This document shows positions 9,071 to 18,039 of a stretch of DNA of 54,664 nucleotides, piece by piece. Numbering within the stretch: the first letter of the stretch is position 1; each line of letters starts with the position of its first letter. The position numbers were made by a program, and so were the translations under genes. The stretch comes from an uncultured Lachnospiraceae bacterium. Its GTDB lineage: Bacteria; Bacillota; Clostridia; Lachnospirales; Lachnospiraceae. Below the pieces are notes generated by a model, which saw only the letters and a program-made list of their open reading frames with translations, made no database searches and was not told where the DNA came from. The stretch lies in contig CAJKWK010000013.1 in assembly GCA_905203555.1 (NCBI GenBank), positions 1 to 54,664 on the forward strand, read 5' to 3'.

Positions 9071-9280
9071 AAAATGTTACCTCGTTTCTTTGTAGTTCTT
9101 TTTTTATCGCAATTTATCGTACAAAAAGGTGTACGTTTTATTCGGAAGTAAATCTGAATCGAAAGTTACAGTGTTCTTGTATTAGTATACATGTTTTTGG
9201 TGGAAAAGTAAACAAATGCTATTCCTATATTTGTGAAAGGAAGTTTGTGTACATTAAAAAAGAATAGAAATCTTTAAATT

Positions 9281-9300
9281 CTGTGAAACAAAGAAAATGT
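9281..9300 (+). promoter_or_regulatory. Putative DeoR operator, distal copy of polyol operon
   Basis: CTGTGAAACAAAGAAAATGT, one of five copies of a TGAAACAAAG core in this region. It lies 103 bases (about ten helical turns) upstream of the next copy. Confidence 0.55.
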
Positions 9301-9383
9301 TGTTAAAAATAAACAAAAAATAAAAAAACAATCCGGAAAATAAAGAAAATAGAGATTTATGATTTGTGAAAATGTACAAAATT

Positions 9384-9433
9384 CTGTGAAACAAAGAAAA
9401 AATGTTGACTTAGAAGAAAAATGATAGTAAAAT
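9384..9433 (+). promoter_or_regulatory. Proximal DeoR operator and promoter of polyol operon
   Basis: The element CTGTGAAACAAAGAAAAA starts at 9384 (core 9387-9396). The -35 box TTGACT begins at 9405, exactly 18 bases after the core start, and the -10 box TAAAAT lies at 9428-9433 with a 17-base spacer. The same arrangement recurs before the symporter gene. The rest of 9071-9383 is AT-rich and shows no gene. Confidence 0.65.
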
Positions 9434-9506
9434 CTAATTAAATCAAAAAGAAACACAGTTTCTCGGCCGGAAACAAAAACATGTGATGAGAAAATGGAGG
9501 TATAAA

Positions 9507-10583
9507 ATGAAAGCAATAGCAAGATTTGGAAAAGAATTTGGTGGGTACAGAATGATTGATGCGCCGGAGCCGGTTTGTGGACCAGAAGATATTATTATTG
9601 AAATTAAAGCAGCGGCAATTTGTGGTGCTGACATGAAACACTGGAGAGTGGATAATGGTTCTGATGAGTTTAACTCCATTCGCGGACATGAATTTGCGGG
9701 GGAAATTGTACAGGTAGGCGAATTGGTAAAAGATTGGAAAGTAGGACAGAGAGTTGTATCTGATAATAGTGCACATGTTTGTGGCGTGTGTCCTGCTTGT
9801 GAGCAAGGAGATTTTCTTTGCTGTGAAGAAAAAGTGAATCTTGGTTTGGATAATAACACCTGGGGTGGCGGATTTTCCAAATATTGCAAAGTCCCGGGTG
9901 AGATTTTGAGAATTCATAAACATGCAATCTGGGAAATTCCAGAAGGTGTAGAGTATGAAGAGGCTGCAGTGCTTGATCCAATTTGCAATGCATATAAAGC
10001 AGTTGCACAACAGTCACATTTGATTCCGGGACAGGATGTTGTTGTGTTTGGTACAGGTCCACTTGGTTTGTTTTCAGTACAGGTTGCAAAATTAATGGGA
10101 GCTGTAAACATTGTTATGGTAGGACTGGACGAAGATGTTCCGACACGTTTTCCGGTTGCTTTGGAACTTGGGGCAACACATGTTGTAAATGGTTCAAAAG
10201 AGGATGTTGTTAAAAGATGTACAGAAATATGCGGAAGAGATAATCTGGGACTGGTAGTTGAGTGTTCTGGTGCAAATATAGCTCTGAAACAGGCTATTGA
10301 AATGCTGCGTCCGAACGGTGAAGTGGTTCGTGTTGGTATGGGATTTAAACCATTGGAATTTTCTATCAATGATATTACTTCCTGGAATAAGAGTATTATT
10401 GGACATATGGCATATGATTCTACTTCCTGGAGAAATTGCATCCGTTTACTTGCATCCGGGCAGATTCAGGTGAAACCACTGATTACACACAGACTTGGTT
10501 TGTCTGAGTATGAAAAAGGATTTGATGCAATGGCGAGCAAAGAGGCGATCAAAGTAATTTTCCATTATGATTTTGAAGATTAG
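9507..10583 (+). CDS. Zinc-dependent medium-chain alcohol dehydrogenase (sorbitol/threonine dehydrogenase-like)
   Basis: A 358-residue MDR enzyme expected to oxidise a polyol or secondary alcohol with NAD(P). Visible features are the catalytic-zinc segment CGADMKHW with GHEFAGEIV, four structural-zinc cysteines in CGVCPACEQGDFLCC, and a Rossmann motif VFGTGPLGLF. The start at 9507 follows GGAGG at 9496-9500; the earlier ATG at 9486 lacks such a site. It is the first gene of a seven-gene run of sugar-metabolism genes behind an operator repeated before the symporter. The family covers sorbitol, galactitol-1-phosphate and threonine dehydrogenases, and the substrate cannot be assigned. Confidence 0.85.
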   Translation: MKAIARFGKEFGGYRMIDAPEPVCGPEDIIIEIKAAAICGADMKHWRVDNGSDEFNSIRGHEFAGEIVQVGELVKDWKVGQRVVSDNSAHVCGVCPACEQGDFLCCEEKVNLGLDNNTWGGGFSKYCKVPGEILRIHKHAIWEIPEGVEYEEAAVLDPICNAYKAVAQQSHLIPGQDVVVFGTGPLGLFSVQVAKLMGAVNIVMVGLDEDVPTRFPVALELGATHVVNGSKEDVVKRCTEICGRDNLGLVVECSGANIALKQAIEMLRPNGEVVRVGMGFKPLEFSINDITSWNKSIIGHMAYDSTSWRNCIRLLASGQIQVKPLITHRLGLSEYEKGFDAMASKEAIKVIFHYDFED

Positions 10584-10609
10584 GATAGGTTGGAAGAGGA
10601 GAAAAGAAT

Positions 10610-11296
10610 ATGGAAAAGAAATTGATGCTTGCTCCTTCTATGGGGTGCTGTGATCTCTTTGATTTTGAACATCAGGTTCGTTATATAGATGCACATGCAG
10701 ATTTCCTGCATATAGATATAAAAGATGGGAATTATGTGAAAACATTTGGAGTGGGACCGGATTTTATGGCCGTTTTAAAACCGGTTGTAAATACACCGAT
10801 GGATGCACATTTGATGGTGAAACATCCGCAGGATTACATAGAAGCCTGTGCTGAAGCGGGGGCTGAATATATTACGCCACATACGGATTGTATTGAAAGT
10901 GATGCATTTGTTACCTTAAACAAAATCATTTCTCTTGGTTGTAAGGCAGGAATTGCATTAAATCCGGCAGCACCGCTGGAAGGCATCCGGCATTACCTTC
11001 CTTTGTTGTCAAAAGTGACAATTATGATTGTAGATGCGGGTTATGCAGGACAAAAGGTGATTCCACAGATGTATGATAAAATTCGTACATTGGTACAGTG
11101 GAGAAAAGAGATGGGACTAAACTTTCTGATTGAGGCGGATGGTTCTATGAATGCAGGCGTATATGCGCCGCTTTATGAGGCAGGGGCAGATGTTGTAGTA
11201 TTAGGACCTCCGGCGCTTTGGAATAAAGATCGTAATATTGAAAAAGCCTGGTCTATTATGGAACAGGAAGTAGAAAAAGAACTTTGTGATAAATAA
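10610..11296 (+). CDS. Ribulose-phosphate 3-epimerase family protein, AlsE-like
   Basis: A 228-residue TIM-barrel enzyme of the RPE family, which epimerises C3 of ketose phosphates using divalent metal. Conserved segments are LAPSMGCCDL, HIDIKDGNYV (metal His and Asp), DAHLMV, MIVDAGYAGQ and IEADGS. The early DFEHQVRYIDAHADFLHIDI and the late ENIDEAW-like segment (NIEKAWSIM) resemble D-allulose-6-phosphate epimerase AlsE more than Rpe. It lies 26 bases after the first dehydrogenase gene. In this context it probably converts an unusual ketohexose or ketopentose phosphate to a central one. The exact substrate is not certain. Confidence 0.82.
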   Translation: MEKKLMLAPSMGCCDLFDFEHQVRYIDAHADFLHIDIKDGNYVKTFGVGPDFMAVLKPVVNTPMDAHLMVKHPQDYIEACAEAGAEYITPHTDCIESDAFVTLNKIISLGCKAGIALNPAAPLEGIRHYLPLLSKVTIMIVDAGYAGQKVIPQMYDKIRTLVQWRKEMGLNFLIEADGSMNAGVYAPLYEAGADVVVLGPPALWNKDRNIEKAWSIMEQEVEKELCDK

Positions 11297-11339
11297 TTGG
11301 AAATAAATATATCAAAAGAATGAGAAAGGAAATAAAAAG

Positions 11340-12716
11340 ATGACAACGAATAATAAGAGCGCAAATATAGGCGCAAGACTTGATCGCCTTCCAAATTCGG
11401 GATGGCATGTAAAAATGTGGCTGGTAACAGCGTTTGCACTTCTTGTATGCTGGTCAAATGGTATCGGTGGTGCTGTACAGAATATTCTCTTGAATGAATT
11501 GCATTGGTTGGAGCCTGGAACAAAACTCTTGGCTATGTGGGGAACAACTTATACAGCTGGACAACTTTTCGGTGCATTGATCGGTGGTCCGATCGGAGAC
11601 AAAATTGGACGTAAAAAAAGTATTCTTTTATATGAGGTTATACATATTATCGCAATGATTGGCGGTGCTGTATCTCCGAACATCTATGTATTGTATATTT
11701 TTAGATTGATACAGGGATTTGGACTTGGAGCACTTCTGGTAGTTCTTTTTGCAGGATTTACAGAGTATGTACCTGGAAAAAATCGTGGTGTATGGTCCAG
11801 TAGAAACTCTTTTATCGGAAACTGGGCGCACCCATTATGTAATGGTATTGCATTACTGATTGTATCAACAGGCATCAGTTATAATATGAACTGGAGAGTT
11901 CAGTATATGATTCCTTCCATTCTTTCTATTATTGCATCTATTTTGATTGCAAAGAAATTCCCAGAGTCTCCAAGATGGTTAGAGGCACAGGGTAGAGTGG
12001 AAGAGGCGGATGCTATTATGACACAGATTGAAAAAGAGATTGAAGCATCTACAGGAAAACCGCTTCCGCCGGTAACAGAGGCTCCGAAACCGGTGAAACA
12101 GCTTCCATATTCAGCATTGTTTAAAGGAAAGTTATTAAGAAGAACAATAGTAGGTTCCCTTGTATTGATTGGAATGAATACAATTCAATATACATTGATG
12201 AACTGGATGCCATCTTTGCTTCGTTCCTTGGGATATGATACATCACAGTCACAGTTTATGACAATGTTTGGTCTGTTTGGTGCACCATTTGGTATTTTCC
12301 TTGCATCCTTATACATGGATAAGATTTCCAGAAAGCTGACAGGAGTTCTTTTATTAATTGGTATGGCAGTAATGGGAATTGTAACGGCACAGCAGACAAC
12401 AATGACAGCATTAATCGTATCTACATTTGTATTGAATACAATTATTTATATGTATGTATGTTATGCATCAGCGGTTTATGTTCCGGAGATGTGGCCGACA
12501 TCAGCAAAATTATCCGGATCTGGATTCTGTAATGCAATGGGACGTGTAAGTAATATTTTCTTCCCATTCCTTGTTACAAGTGTAGCAGCATCAGTAGGAA
12601 GTAACGGTGTGTTCATTTTGATTACAGTTGTGGCAGCAATTATTGCAGTAGGAGTATTCTTCTTTGGTGTTGAAACAAGAGGAGAATCGGTAGAAGATAT
12701 CGGTAATGTCGATTAA
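11340..12716 (+). CDS. MFS transporter, sugar/polyol porter-like
   Basis: A 458-residue major facilitator with about 12 membrane segments in two halves. The loop after helix 2 has the family motif GDKIGRKKS, and the end of helix 6 is followed by PESPRW, a motif shared by sugar porters and related symporters. A roughly 80-residue central loop separates the halves. It sits between the epimerase and the second dehydrogenase in one transcription unit, so it should import the polyol or sugar that the operon degrades, probably with protons. The C terminus GVETRGESVEDIG also fits the sugar porter group. Confidence 0.85.
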   Translation: MTTNNKSANIGARLDRLPNSGWHVKMWLVTAFALLVCWSNGIGGAVQNILLNELHWLEPGTKLLAMWGTTYTAGQLFGALIGGPIGDKIGRKKSILLYEVIHIIAMIGGAVSPNIYVLYIFRLIQGFGLGALLVVLFAGFTEYVPGKNRGVWSSRNSFIGNWAHPLCNGIALLIVSTGISYNMNWRVQYMIPSILSIIASILIAKKFPESPRWLEAQGRVEEADAIMTQIEKEIEASTGKPLPPVTEAPKPVKQLPYSALFKGKLLRRTIVGSLVLIGMNTIQYTLMNWMPSLLRSLGYDTSQSQFMTMFGLFGAPFGIFLASLYMDKISRKLTGVLLLIGMAVMGIVTAQQTTMTALIVSTFVLNTIIYMYVCYASAVYVPEMWPTSAKLSGSGFCNAMGRVSNIFFPFLVTSVAASVGSNGVFILITVVAAIIAVGVFFFGVETRGESVEDIGNVD

Positions 12717-12771
12717 AAGAAACAGCAGGGTGAATAAAAGATTCTGATAGAATCAGGAAAGGAAGGATCGT

Positions 12772-13827
12772 ATGAAAAATACAGAAGCAATTTTAGTGAC
12801 TCCAAAGCAGTTTGAAATTCAGGAGTGTCCTATGCCGGAACCAAAAGAAAATGAAATTCTTATGAAGGTAGAATATGTTGGAATGTGTGGATCGGATATT
12901 CATGGATTTGAATTTGGACCGTTTATTCCACCAAAAGATCCGAATCAAAAGATTGGTCTGGGTCATGAAGTGGCTGGTGAGGTTGTAGGAATTGGAGCAA
13001 AAGTTACAAAATTTAAAGTAGGAGATAAAGTATTGATTGAACCGGGAGTACCGGATGATACATGCGAATATTGCCGCACAGGTCGTTATAATATCTGTCC
13101 GGGCGTTGACTTTATGGCAACACAGCCAAATTATAAAGGCGCATTGACACAGTATATGACACATCCGGAAGAATGGACTTATCATATTCCGGAGGGAATG
13201 TCTACACTGGAAGGTGCGTTGGTAGAACCGGCAGCAGTAGGTATGCACGCTGCAATTCTTGGAGGTGCAATGGTTGGAAAAAGCATTGTGATTCTTGGTG
13301 GCGGTACGATTGGATTGATGGTTCTTCAGGCATGTAAAAGTTTGGGGGCAGAAGATATCACAGTTGTCGATGTAATTCAGAAACGGTTGGATCTTGCTTT
13401 GAAATTAGGTGCAAAGAGAGTAATTAATGGTAAAGAACAGGATACAGTTGCAGTTCTTCGTTCACCGGAAATGTATGGAGATCATGGAGTAGATCTTGTA
13501 TTTGAAGCAGCAGGTGCAACATTTACAGCACAGCAGGCAGTGCAGATTGTGGCACGTGGCGGAAAGATCATGATGGTTGGTACACAGCCCAAACCAGTGC
13601 CGATTGATTTCTTAAAGATTAATCGTGAAGTAACGATTCAAACGGCATTTCGTTACTGCAATAATTTCCCACAGACAATTGAAGCAATTGCTACAGGAAA
13701 GTTTAATGTAAAAGATATGGTGACAAATATTTATGAATATCAGGATGTGCAAAGAGCGTTTGAAGAGGCGATTGATCCTGTGAAAAAGGCAGAAATGGTA
13801 AAAGGCGTTGTAAAGGTAGCAGAGTAA
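12772..13827 (+). CDS. Zinc-dependent alcohol dehydrogenase (L-iditol/sorbitol dehydrogenase-like)
   Basis: A 351-residue MDR enzyme with catalytic-zinc segments CGSDIHGFEFGPF and GLGHEVAGEVVGIG, and the Rossmann motif ILGGGTIGLM. The loop EPGVPDDTCEYCRTGRYNIC keeps three of four structural-zinc cysteines, as in many sorbitol dehydrogenases. It differs strongly from the first dehydrogenase of the operon, so the two probably act on different hydroxyls or substrates. GGAAAGGAAGG precedes the ATG. Expected role: oxidation of a polyol to a ketose, with NAD+ as acceptor. Confidence 0.85.
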   Translation: MKNTEAILVTPKQFEIQECPMPEPKENEILMKVEYVGMCGSDIHGFEFGPFIPPKDPNQKIGLGHEVAGEVVGIGAKVTKFKVGDKVLIEPGVPDDTCEYCRTGRYNICPGVDFMATQPNYKGALTQYMTHPEEWTYHIPEGMSTLEGALVEPAAVGMHAAILGGAMVGKSIVILGGGTIGLMVLQACKSLGAEDITVVDVIQKRLDLALKLGAKRVINGKEQDTVAVLRSPEMYGDHGVDLVFEAAGATFTAQQAVQIVARGGKIMMVGTQPKPVPIDFLKINREVTIQTAFRYCNNFPQTIEAIATGKFNVKDMVTNIYEYQDVQRAFEEAIDPVKKAEMVKGVVKVAE

Positions 13828-13865
13828 TAACAGTTAGAACGTAAAAAGAAAAAGGAGAGATTAGT

Positions 13866-14705
13866 ATGATTTCAGATATTAGATATTGGGAAAAAAAGGC
13901 AAGCGCAGGTCATTATGCAATTCCACACTTTAATGTGTGGAATGCAGAAATGCTGATGGGAGTAATTGATGCAGCTGAGGAACTCAGAGCTCCGATTATT
14001 ATTTCATTTGGTACAGGATTTACAGGAAATACTTCATTTGAAGACTATTGTTATATGATGGAATCTATGGCGAAAAAAGCCAGCATACCTGTTATTCTTC
14101 ACTGGGATCATGGCCGCAATATGACAATCCTTCAGAATGCGGTAAATCATTGTATGAACTCTGTTATGCGTGATGCATCTGCTCTTCCGTATGAGGAAAA
14201 TGTGGCAGAGATTAAGAGATGTGTGGATTATTTCCATGCATATAATATCCCGGTGGAAGCAGAATTGGGACATGTAGGAAACGAAACGATTTATGAAGAG
14301 GCATTGTCCGAGTATCATTATACAGATCCAAAACAGGCAAAAGATTTCGTGGATAGAACTGGCTGTGATTCTCTTGCAGTAGCAATTGGAAATGTGCATG
14401 GTGTATATACATCTGAGCCGAAACTGGCATTTGATATTTTAGAAGAGGTAGCAAATACTGTAGACGTTCCGTTAGTACTTCATGGTGCTTCAGGTATCGG
14501 AGATGAAGATATTAAGAAAGCGATTTCTCTTGGTATAGCAAAAATTAATATACATACAGAGCTGTGTCAGGCTGCGATGGAAGCTATAAATGAGCATAAA
14601 GATGAACCGTTCCTGGCTGTTGAGCGGGCAGTGAGACAGGCTGTAAAAGAACGTGCAATGTATAAGATCAAGTTATTTGGTGATGACGGAAGGGCTGATG
14701 AATAA
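13866..14705 (+). CDS. Class II (zinc) ketose-bisphosphate aldolase, GatY/FbaA-like
   Basis: A 279-residue class II aldolase. It keeps the catalytic Asp and zinc His in HWDHG (D81, H82), the metal/phosphate segment EAELGHVG (E133), GNVHG (H178) and HGASG (H206). It would cleave a ketose 1,6-bisphosphate or ketose 1-phosphate to dihydroxyacetone phosphate and an aldehyde. The usual MFDGS loop reads MRDAS, which hints at a substrate other than fructose 1,6-bisphosphate. It overlaps the kinase gene that probably supplies its substrate by 8 bases. The length matches GatY/KbaY. Confidence 0.87.
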   Translation: MISDIRYWEKKASAGHYAIPHFNVWNAEMLMGVIDAAEELRAPIIISFGTGFTGNTSFEDYCYMMESMAKKASIPVILHWDHGRNMTILQNAVNHCMNSVMRDASALPYEENVAEIKRCVDYFHAYNIPVEAELGHVGNETIYEEALSEYHYTDPKQAKDFVDRTGCDSLAVAIGNVHGVYTSEPKLAFDILEEVANTVDVPLVLHGASGIGDEDIKKAISLGIAKINIHTELCQAAMEAINEHKDEPFLAVERAVRQAVKERAMYKIKLFGDDGRADE

Positions 14706-15669
14706 AGTGAGCAAGGATTTGGATGTAATCATTATTGGAGCGGCGATTGTAGATCTGCCGTTAAGACCGGTCAGCAAAGAGGTGTTTGACGTAGTTTCCT
14801 ATCCGGTGGATGGAATTGCAATGACAATCGGAGGAGACGCAATTAATGAATCTACTATAATTACCCGACTGGGTCATAAGGTTGGACTTATGAGTTGTAT
14901 AGGTGTGGATGTGGCAGGAGCGTTTGTGTTGGATCATTGTAAGAGAACAGGGATAGATACCAAATACATTAAGCAGGATCCTACAATTGATACATCAATT
15001 AATGTTGGTTTGGTTGCAGCGGACGGAGAGCGTACATTTATTACCAACAGACAGGGAAGCCTGTGGAAATTTAAATACGATGATTTGGATATGTCAGCTT
15101 TAAAAGGTGCAAAAATCCTTTCTTTTGCAAGCATTTTCAATAATCCATTATTTGATAATAAGGCGTTGGTATCTGTATTTTCGAAGGCAAAAGAAGAAGG
15201 AATGATAATCTGTGCAGATATGGTTTCCCCTCGATTGGATGAGAAATTGGAAGACATTACGGAAGCATTGAGTTATGTGGATTATTTCTTCCCTAATTTT
15301 GAGGAAGCAAGTGAAATGACTTGTGAAACGGATGAGGCAAAAGTTGCTGATAAGCTATATGCCTGTGGCGTGAAAAATGTAATCATGAAAATCGGTAAGC
15401 GAGGATGCTATATCCGAAATGCAGATGGAGCAATAATTGTTCCGGCATGCAAAGGAGTAACGGCAATCGATACAATTGGTGCGGGAGATAATTTCGCATC
15501 TGGATTTATTACAGGGCTGTTAGAAGGAAAAGATATTCGGGAGTGTGCAATTTACGCAAATTGTACTGCAGCTGTTTCTGTTCAGTATGTGGGAGCTACC
15601 GGTGGTGTGAAAGACAAGAAAATAGTGGAAGAGATGCTTGCTAAGTATCGAAAAGATTATCAGATTTAA
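14698..15669 (+). CDS. PfkB-family carbohydrate kinase
   Basis: A 323-residue ribokinase-fold sugar kinase with the C-terminal PfkB signature DTIGAGDNFASGF, where the Asp is the catalytic base, and an N-terminal GGDAINES segment for the sugar. The ATG at 14698 is chosen because GGAAGGG lies just before it and the protein then begins at the family's normal position. It overlaps the aldolase gene by 8 bases. It probably phosphorylates the ketose made by the dehydrogenases, giving the substrate for the epimerase or aldolase. Confidence 0.87.
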   Translation: MNKVSKDLDVIIIGAAIVDLPLRPVSKEVFDVVSYPVDGIAMTIGGDAINESTIITRLGHKVGLMSCIGVDVAGAFVLDHCKRTGIDTKYIKQDPTIDTSINVGLVAADGERTFITNRQGSLWKFKYDDLDMSALKGAKILSFASIFNNPLFDNKALVSVFSKAKEEGMIICADMVSPRLDEKLEDITEALSYVDYFFPNFEEASEMTCETDEAKVADKLYACGVKNVIMKIGKRGCYIRNADGAIIVPACKGVTAIDTIGAGDNFASGFITGLLEGKDIRECAIYANCTAAVSVQYVGATGGVKDKKIVEEMLAKYRKDYQI

Positions 15670-15701
15670 AAAGAAAATAGTTCAGAAAGGAATCGACAGA
15701 T

Positions 15702-16694
15702 ATGAAAACGATGAAATTGGGAAAAACCGGAATTGATATTTCCAGAATCGGACTTGGAACCTGGTCAATTGGAGGAGGCTCTGCCTGGGGTGGTGATCAT
15801 GAACTTAAAACAGTTGTGGATACAATTCGTGAGGCGCCAAAAGCAGGGGTTAACCTGATTGATACTGCACCTGGATACAATTTTGGCAACAGTGAAAAAA
15901 TTCTCGGAAAAGCGTTGGAAGAAATGAATCGAGAAGATGTTGTTATTATTACAAAGTGTGGGGTTACATGGGATCAGGAAATGAAAGGTGACCTCTTTAA
16001 TAAAGTAAATGGCATTCAGTTGTATAAGAATTTGAACAGTGAATCTGTAAAAAAAGAAATTCTTGGTTCATTGGAAAGATTGGGAACAGATTATGTGGAT
16101 GTTTATATGACACACTGGCAGGCAACAGAGGGAACAGAATATTTTGTGCCGATTCAGAAAACAATGGATGTTTTAAATGAATTAAAAGCACAGGGAAAAA
16201 TTAAAGCAATCGGAGCTGCAAATGTAGATATTCATCACATTGAAGAATATCTGAAGTGGGGAGATCTGGATATTGTTCAGGCAAAATATTCTATCCTTGA
16301 CAGAGAGATTGAAAAAGAAATTATTCCTTGCTGTCGTGAAAATGGTGTGACAATTCAGGCATATTCACCGTTGGAGATGGGTCTTCTTTCAGGAACAATG
16401 CCGAGAGATTATAAGCCGGTAGGCGCGCAGATCCCGAAAAAATGGTTCCAGCCGGATAATATGCAGGCAGCAATGGATATGATGGATAAGTGGAAACCGT
16501 TGTGTGAAAAATATGATTGTACAATTGCAAATCTTGCTCTTGGCTGGATTTTAGCACAAGGTGACTTCTTGAATCTTTTGAGTGGATCCACGACGGTTGA
16601 ACAAATTAAAGAAAATGTGAAATCAGCAGAATTGGAACTGGATCCGAAGGATGTAGCATATATGCGTGAACTTGCTGAAGAAATTGACAAATAA
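15702..16694 (+). CDS. Aldo/keto reductase
   Basis: A 330-residue NAD(P)H-dependent aldo/keto reductase with the family tetrad: Asp and Tyr in DTAPGYNFG, Lys in ITKCG and His in MTHW. A C-terminal nucleotide-binding segment (LLSGSTTVEQIKENV) is also seen. It resembles the IolS/YajO group, whose members act on sugars or aldehydes. As last gene of the operon it may reduce the aldehyde released by the aldolase, or a ketose. GAAAGGAATCGACAGAT precedes the ATG. No terminator is obvious before the DeoR control region, so read-through is possible. Confidence 0.87.
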   Translation: MKTMKLGKTGIDISRIGLGTWSIGGGSAWGGDHELKTVVDTIREAPKAGVNLIDTAPGYNFGNSEKILGKALEEMNREDVVIITKCGVTWDQEMKGDLFNKVNGIQLYKNLNSESVKKEILGSLERLGTDYVDVYMTHWQATEGTEYFVPIQKTMDVLNELKAQGKIKAIGAANVDIHHIEEYLKWGDLDIVQAKYSILDREIEKEIIPCCRENGVTIQAYSPLEMGLLSGTMPRDYKPVGAQIPKKWFQPDNMQAAMDMMDKWKPLCEKYDCTIANLALGWILAQGDFLNLLSGSTTVEQIKENVKSAELELDPKDVAYMRELAEEIDK

Positions 16695-16736
16695 AGATTT
16701 TTTTAAAAAGATTGTTATATCAAACAAAAAATGAAT

Positions 16737-16759
16737 CTGTGAAACAAAGAAAAATACTG
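16737..16759 (+). promoter_or_regulatory. Putative DeoR operator before the regulator gene
   Basis: CTGTGAAACAAAGAAAAATA with core TGAAACAAAG at 16740-16749, identical in its first 17 bases to the copies before the polyol operon. It suggests autoregulation. No convincing promoter follows it. Confidence 0.5.
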
Positions 16760-16841
16760 CCAAAACAGTCCGCTTAGAAACTGTAAACATTTGAAAAACG
16801 AATGGATTAAAGGAAAAACGTTCACTTTAAAGGAGAAAACA

Positions 16842-17702
16842 ATGAAAACACAGAGAAATCCTCTTGCAAAAACGAATGGAAGTGTTATACAATTAGAGAG
16901 CAACAATAGCTTAAAAGAAGCGAGCGGAAAGAGGGTGGACGCAATGGCAGGCAGAGAAAGGCTGATGCTGATCAAACAGCATGTACAAAGCATGAAAAAA
17001 GTTTCTGTAGCTGATCTGAGTCAGCAATGTGGAGTGACGGAAGAGACAATTCGGCGCGATTTGGATAAATTGGAGGCAGAAGGCGTTGTGACCAGAGTGC
17101 ATGGAGGGGCAATTTGGAACAATGGTACTCAGAAAGAGGGGATCCACTTTTATCGGCGCATGACAAAACATGTCAAAGAAAAACAGGAAATTGCAAGGAA
17201 AGCAGTAGATCTGCTGGAGGGGAAACAGACAATCATTGCAGATTCCAGTACAACAGTCATGGAAACATTAAAGTTAGTACCAGATACAGCGGAGATTACG
17301 GTTGTGACAAATTCTACAGAAGTGTTTAGAGAATTTCAGCAATCATCTATTAATATTATTTCAATAGGCGGTGAGTTTAATAAAAAATCATTGTCTTTAC
17401 AAGGTCAGCTTGCAAAAAGCAATATTACAAAATATAATGTCGATCTCGCATTGATCAGCTGCAAAGGTCTCAATATGGACAAAGGAGTCCAGGATTCAAA
17501 TGAAGGTGAGGCTGAGATTAAAAAGTTAATGTTAGAGCAGGCAAAGGAAGTTGCGCTTCTTGCGGATTTTTCTAAGTTTGACCAGACAGCGTTCGTGTCG
17601 TTGATTGATCTTCGAAGTGTAAATTATATTATTACTGATCGACGGCCGGAAGATGCATGGATTCATTTTTGTGCGGAAAATGAAATCGAATTAATATATT
17701 AA
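16842..17702 (+). CDS. DeoR-family transcriptional regulator
   Basis: A 286-residue repressor with an N-terminal DeoR helix-turn-helix (VSVADLSQQCGVTEETIRRDL followed by VVTRVHGGAIW). The effector domain contains TIIADSSTT, VVTNS, IGGEFN and LALISCKG, as in sensors of sugar phosphates. The start at 16842 follows AAGGAG. A start at 16944 (MAGRERLML, with GAGGG upstream) would give the usual 252 residues and is a real alternative. It sits between the polyol operon and the symporter, and a shared element marks all three control regions. The likely inducer is a ketose phosphate from the pathway. Confidence 0.87.
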   Translation: MKTQRNPLAKTNGSVIQLESNNSLKEASGKRVDAMAGRERLMLIKQHVQSMKKVSVADLSQQCGVTEETIRRDLDKLEAEGVVTRVHGGAIWNNGTQKEGIHFYRRMTKHVKEKQEIARKAVDLLEGKQTIIADSSTTVMETLKLVPDTAEITVVTNSTEVFREFQQSSINIISIGGEFNKKSLSLQGQLAKSNITKYNVDLALISCKGLNMDKGVQDSNEGEAEIKKLMLEQAKEVALLADFSKFDQTAFVSLIDLRSVNYIITDRRPEDAWIHFCAENEIELIY

Positions 17703-17726
17703 AAAGGTTTATAAAAAGATTTTATG

Positions 17727-17777
17727 AAAAAAGAACAGTGAATAGCAGGAAAAATCTGTTATTTGCGGTTCTTTTTT
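17727..17777 (+). terminator. Intrinsic terminator after DeoR gene
   Basis: AAAAAAGAAC (17727-17736) pairs with GTTCTTTTTT (17768-17777), with an inner stem 17741-17748 / 17756-17763. The right arm carries the T run. Confidence 0.75.
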
Positions 17778-17827
17778 GTGATTTTGTTAGATTTTAATTT
17801 AAAATGTTGCTTTAATGATTACAATAT

Positions 17828-17850
17828 CTTTGAAACAAAGGAAAAATGCA
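17828..17850 (+). promoter_or_regulatory. Putative DeoR operator, distal copy before symporter
   Basis: CTTTGAAACAAAGGAAAAAT with core at 17831-17840. It lies 83 bases (about eight helical turns) upstream of the proximal copy. A looser variant is visible at 17890-17910. Confidence 0.5.
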
Positions 17851-17910
17851 TAAATCAAAAAAATACTGACTAAAAATAAGGAAATAAAATTGTGAAAAAC
17901 AACGAAAAAT

Positions 17911-17960
17911 GTTTGAAACAAAGAAAAATAATTGACTTATATGTGCAAAAAAGGTAAAAT
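17911..17960 (+). promoter_or_regulatory. Proximal DeoR operator and promoter of symporter gene
   Basis: The core TGAAACAAAG (17914-17923) is followed exactly 18 bases from its start by TTGACT (17932-17937), then 17 bases, then TAAAAT (17955-17960). Boxes and spacing match the polyol operon promoter, which argues for common control. Confidence 0.65.
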
Positions 17961-18039
17961 ACAATTAAAGAAACGTACGTGATATAGAAACATGCCTTTT
18001 GGGGTAAAAGGAAAACAACGAAAGCAGAGGTTTAAGGAA

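Noticed and set aside
9071..9280. Riboswitch or structured RNA upstream of the polyol operon
   Set aside because: The sequence is AT-rich with no conserved stems that I could pair, and the promoter lies further downstream.
9299..9315. Rex-like TTGTTAAAAATAAACAA upstream of the polyol operon
   Set aside because: Only 17 bases with wrong half-site spacing and a poor right half; the surrounding DNA is A-rich, so a chance match is likely.
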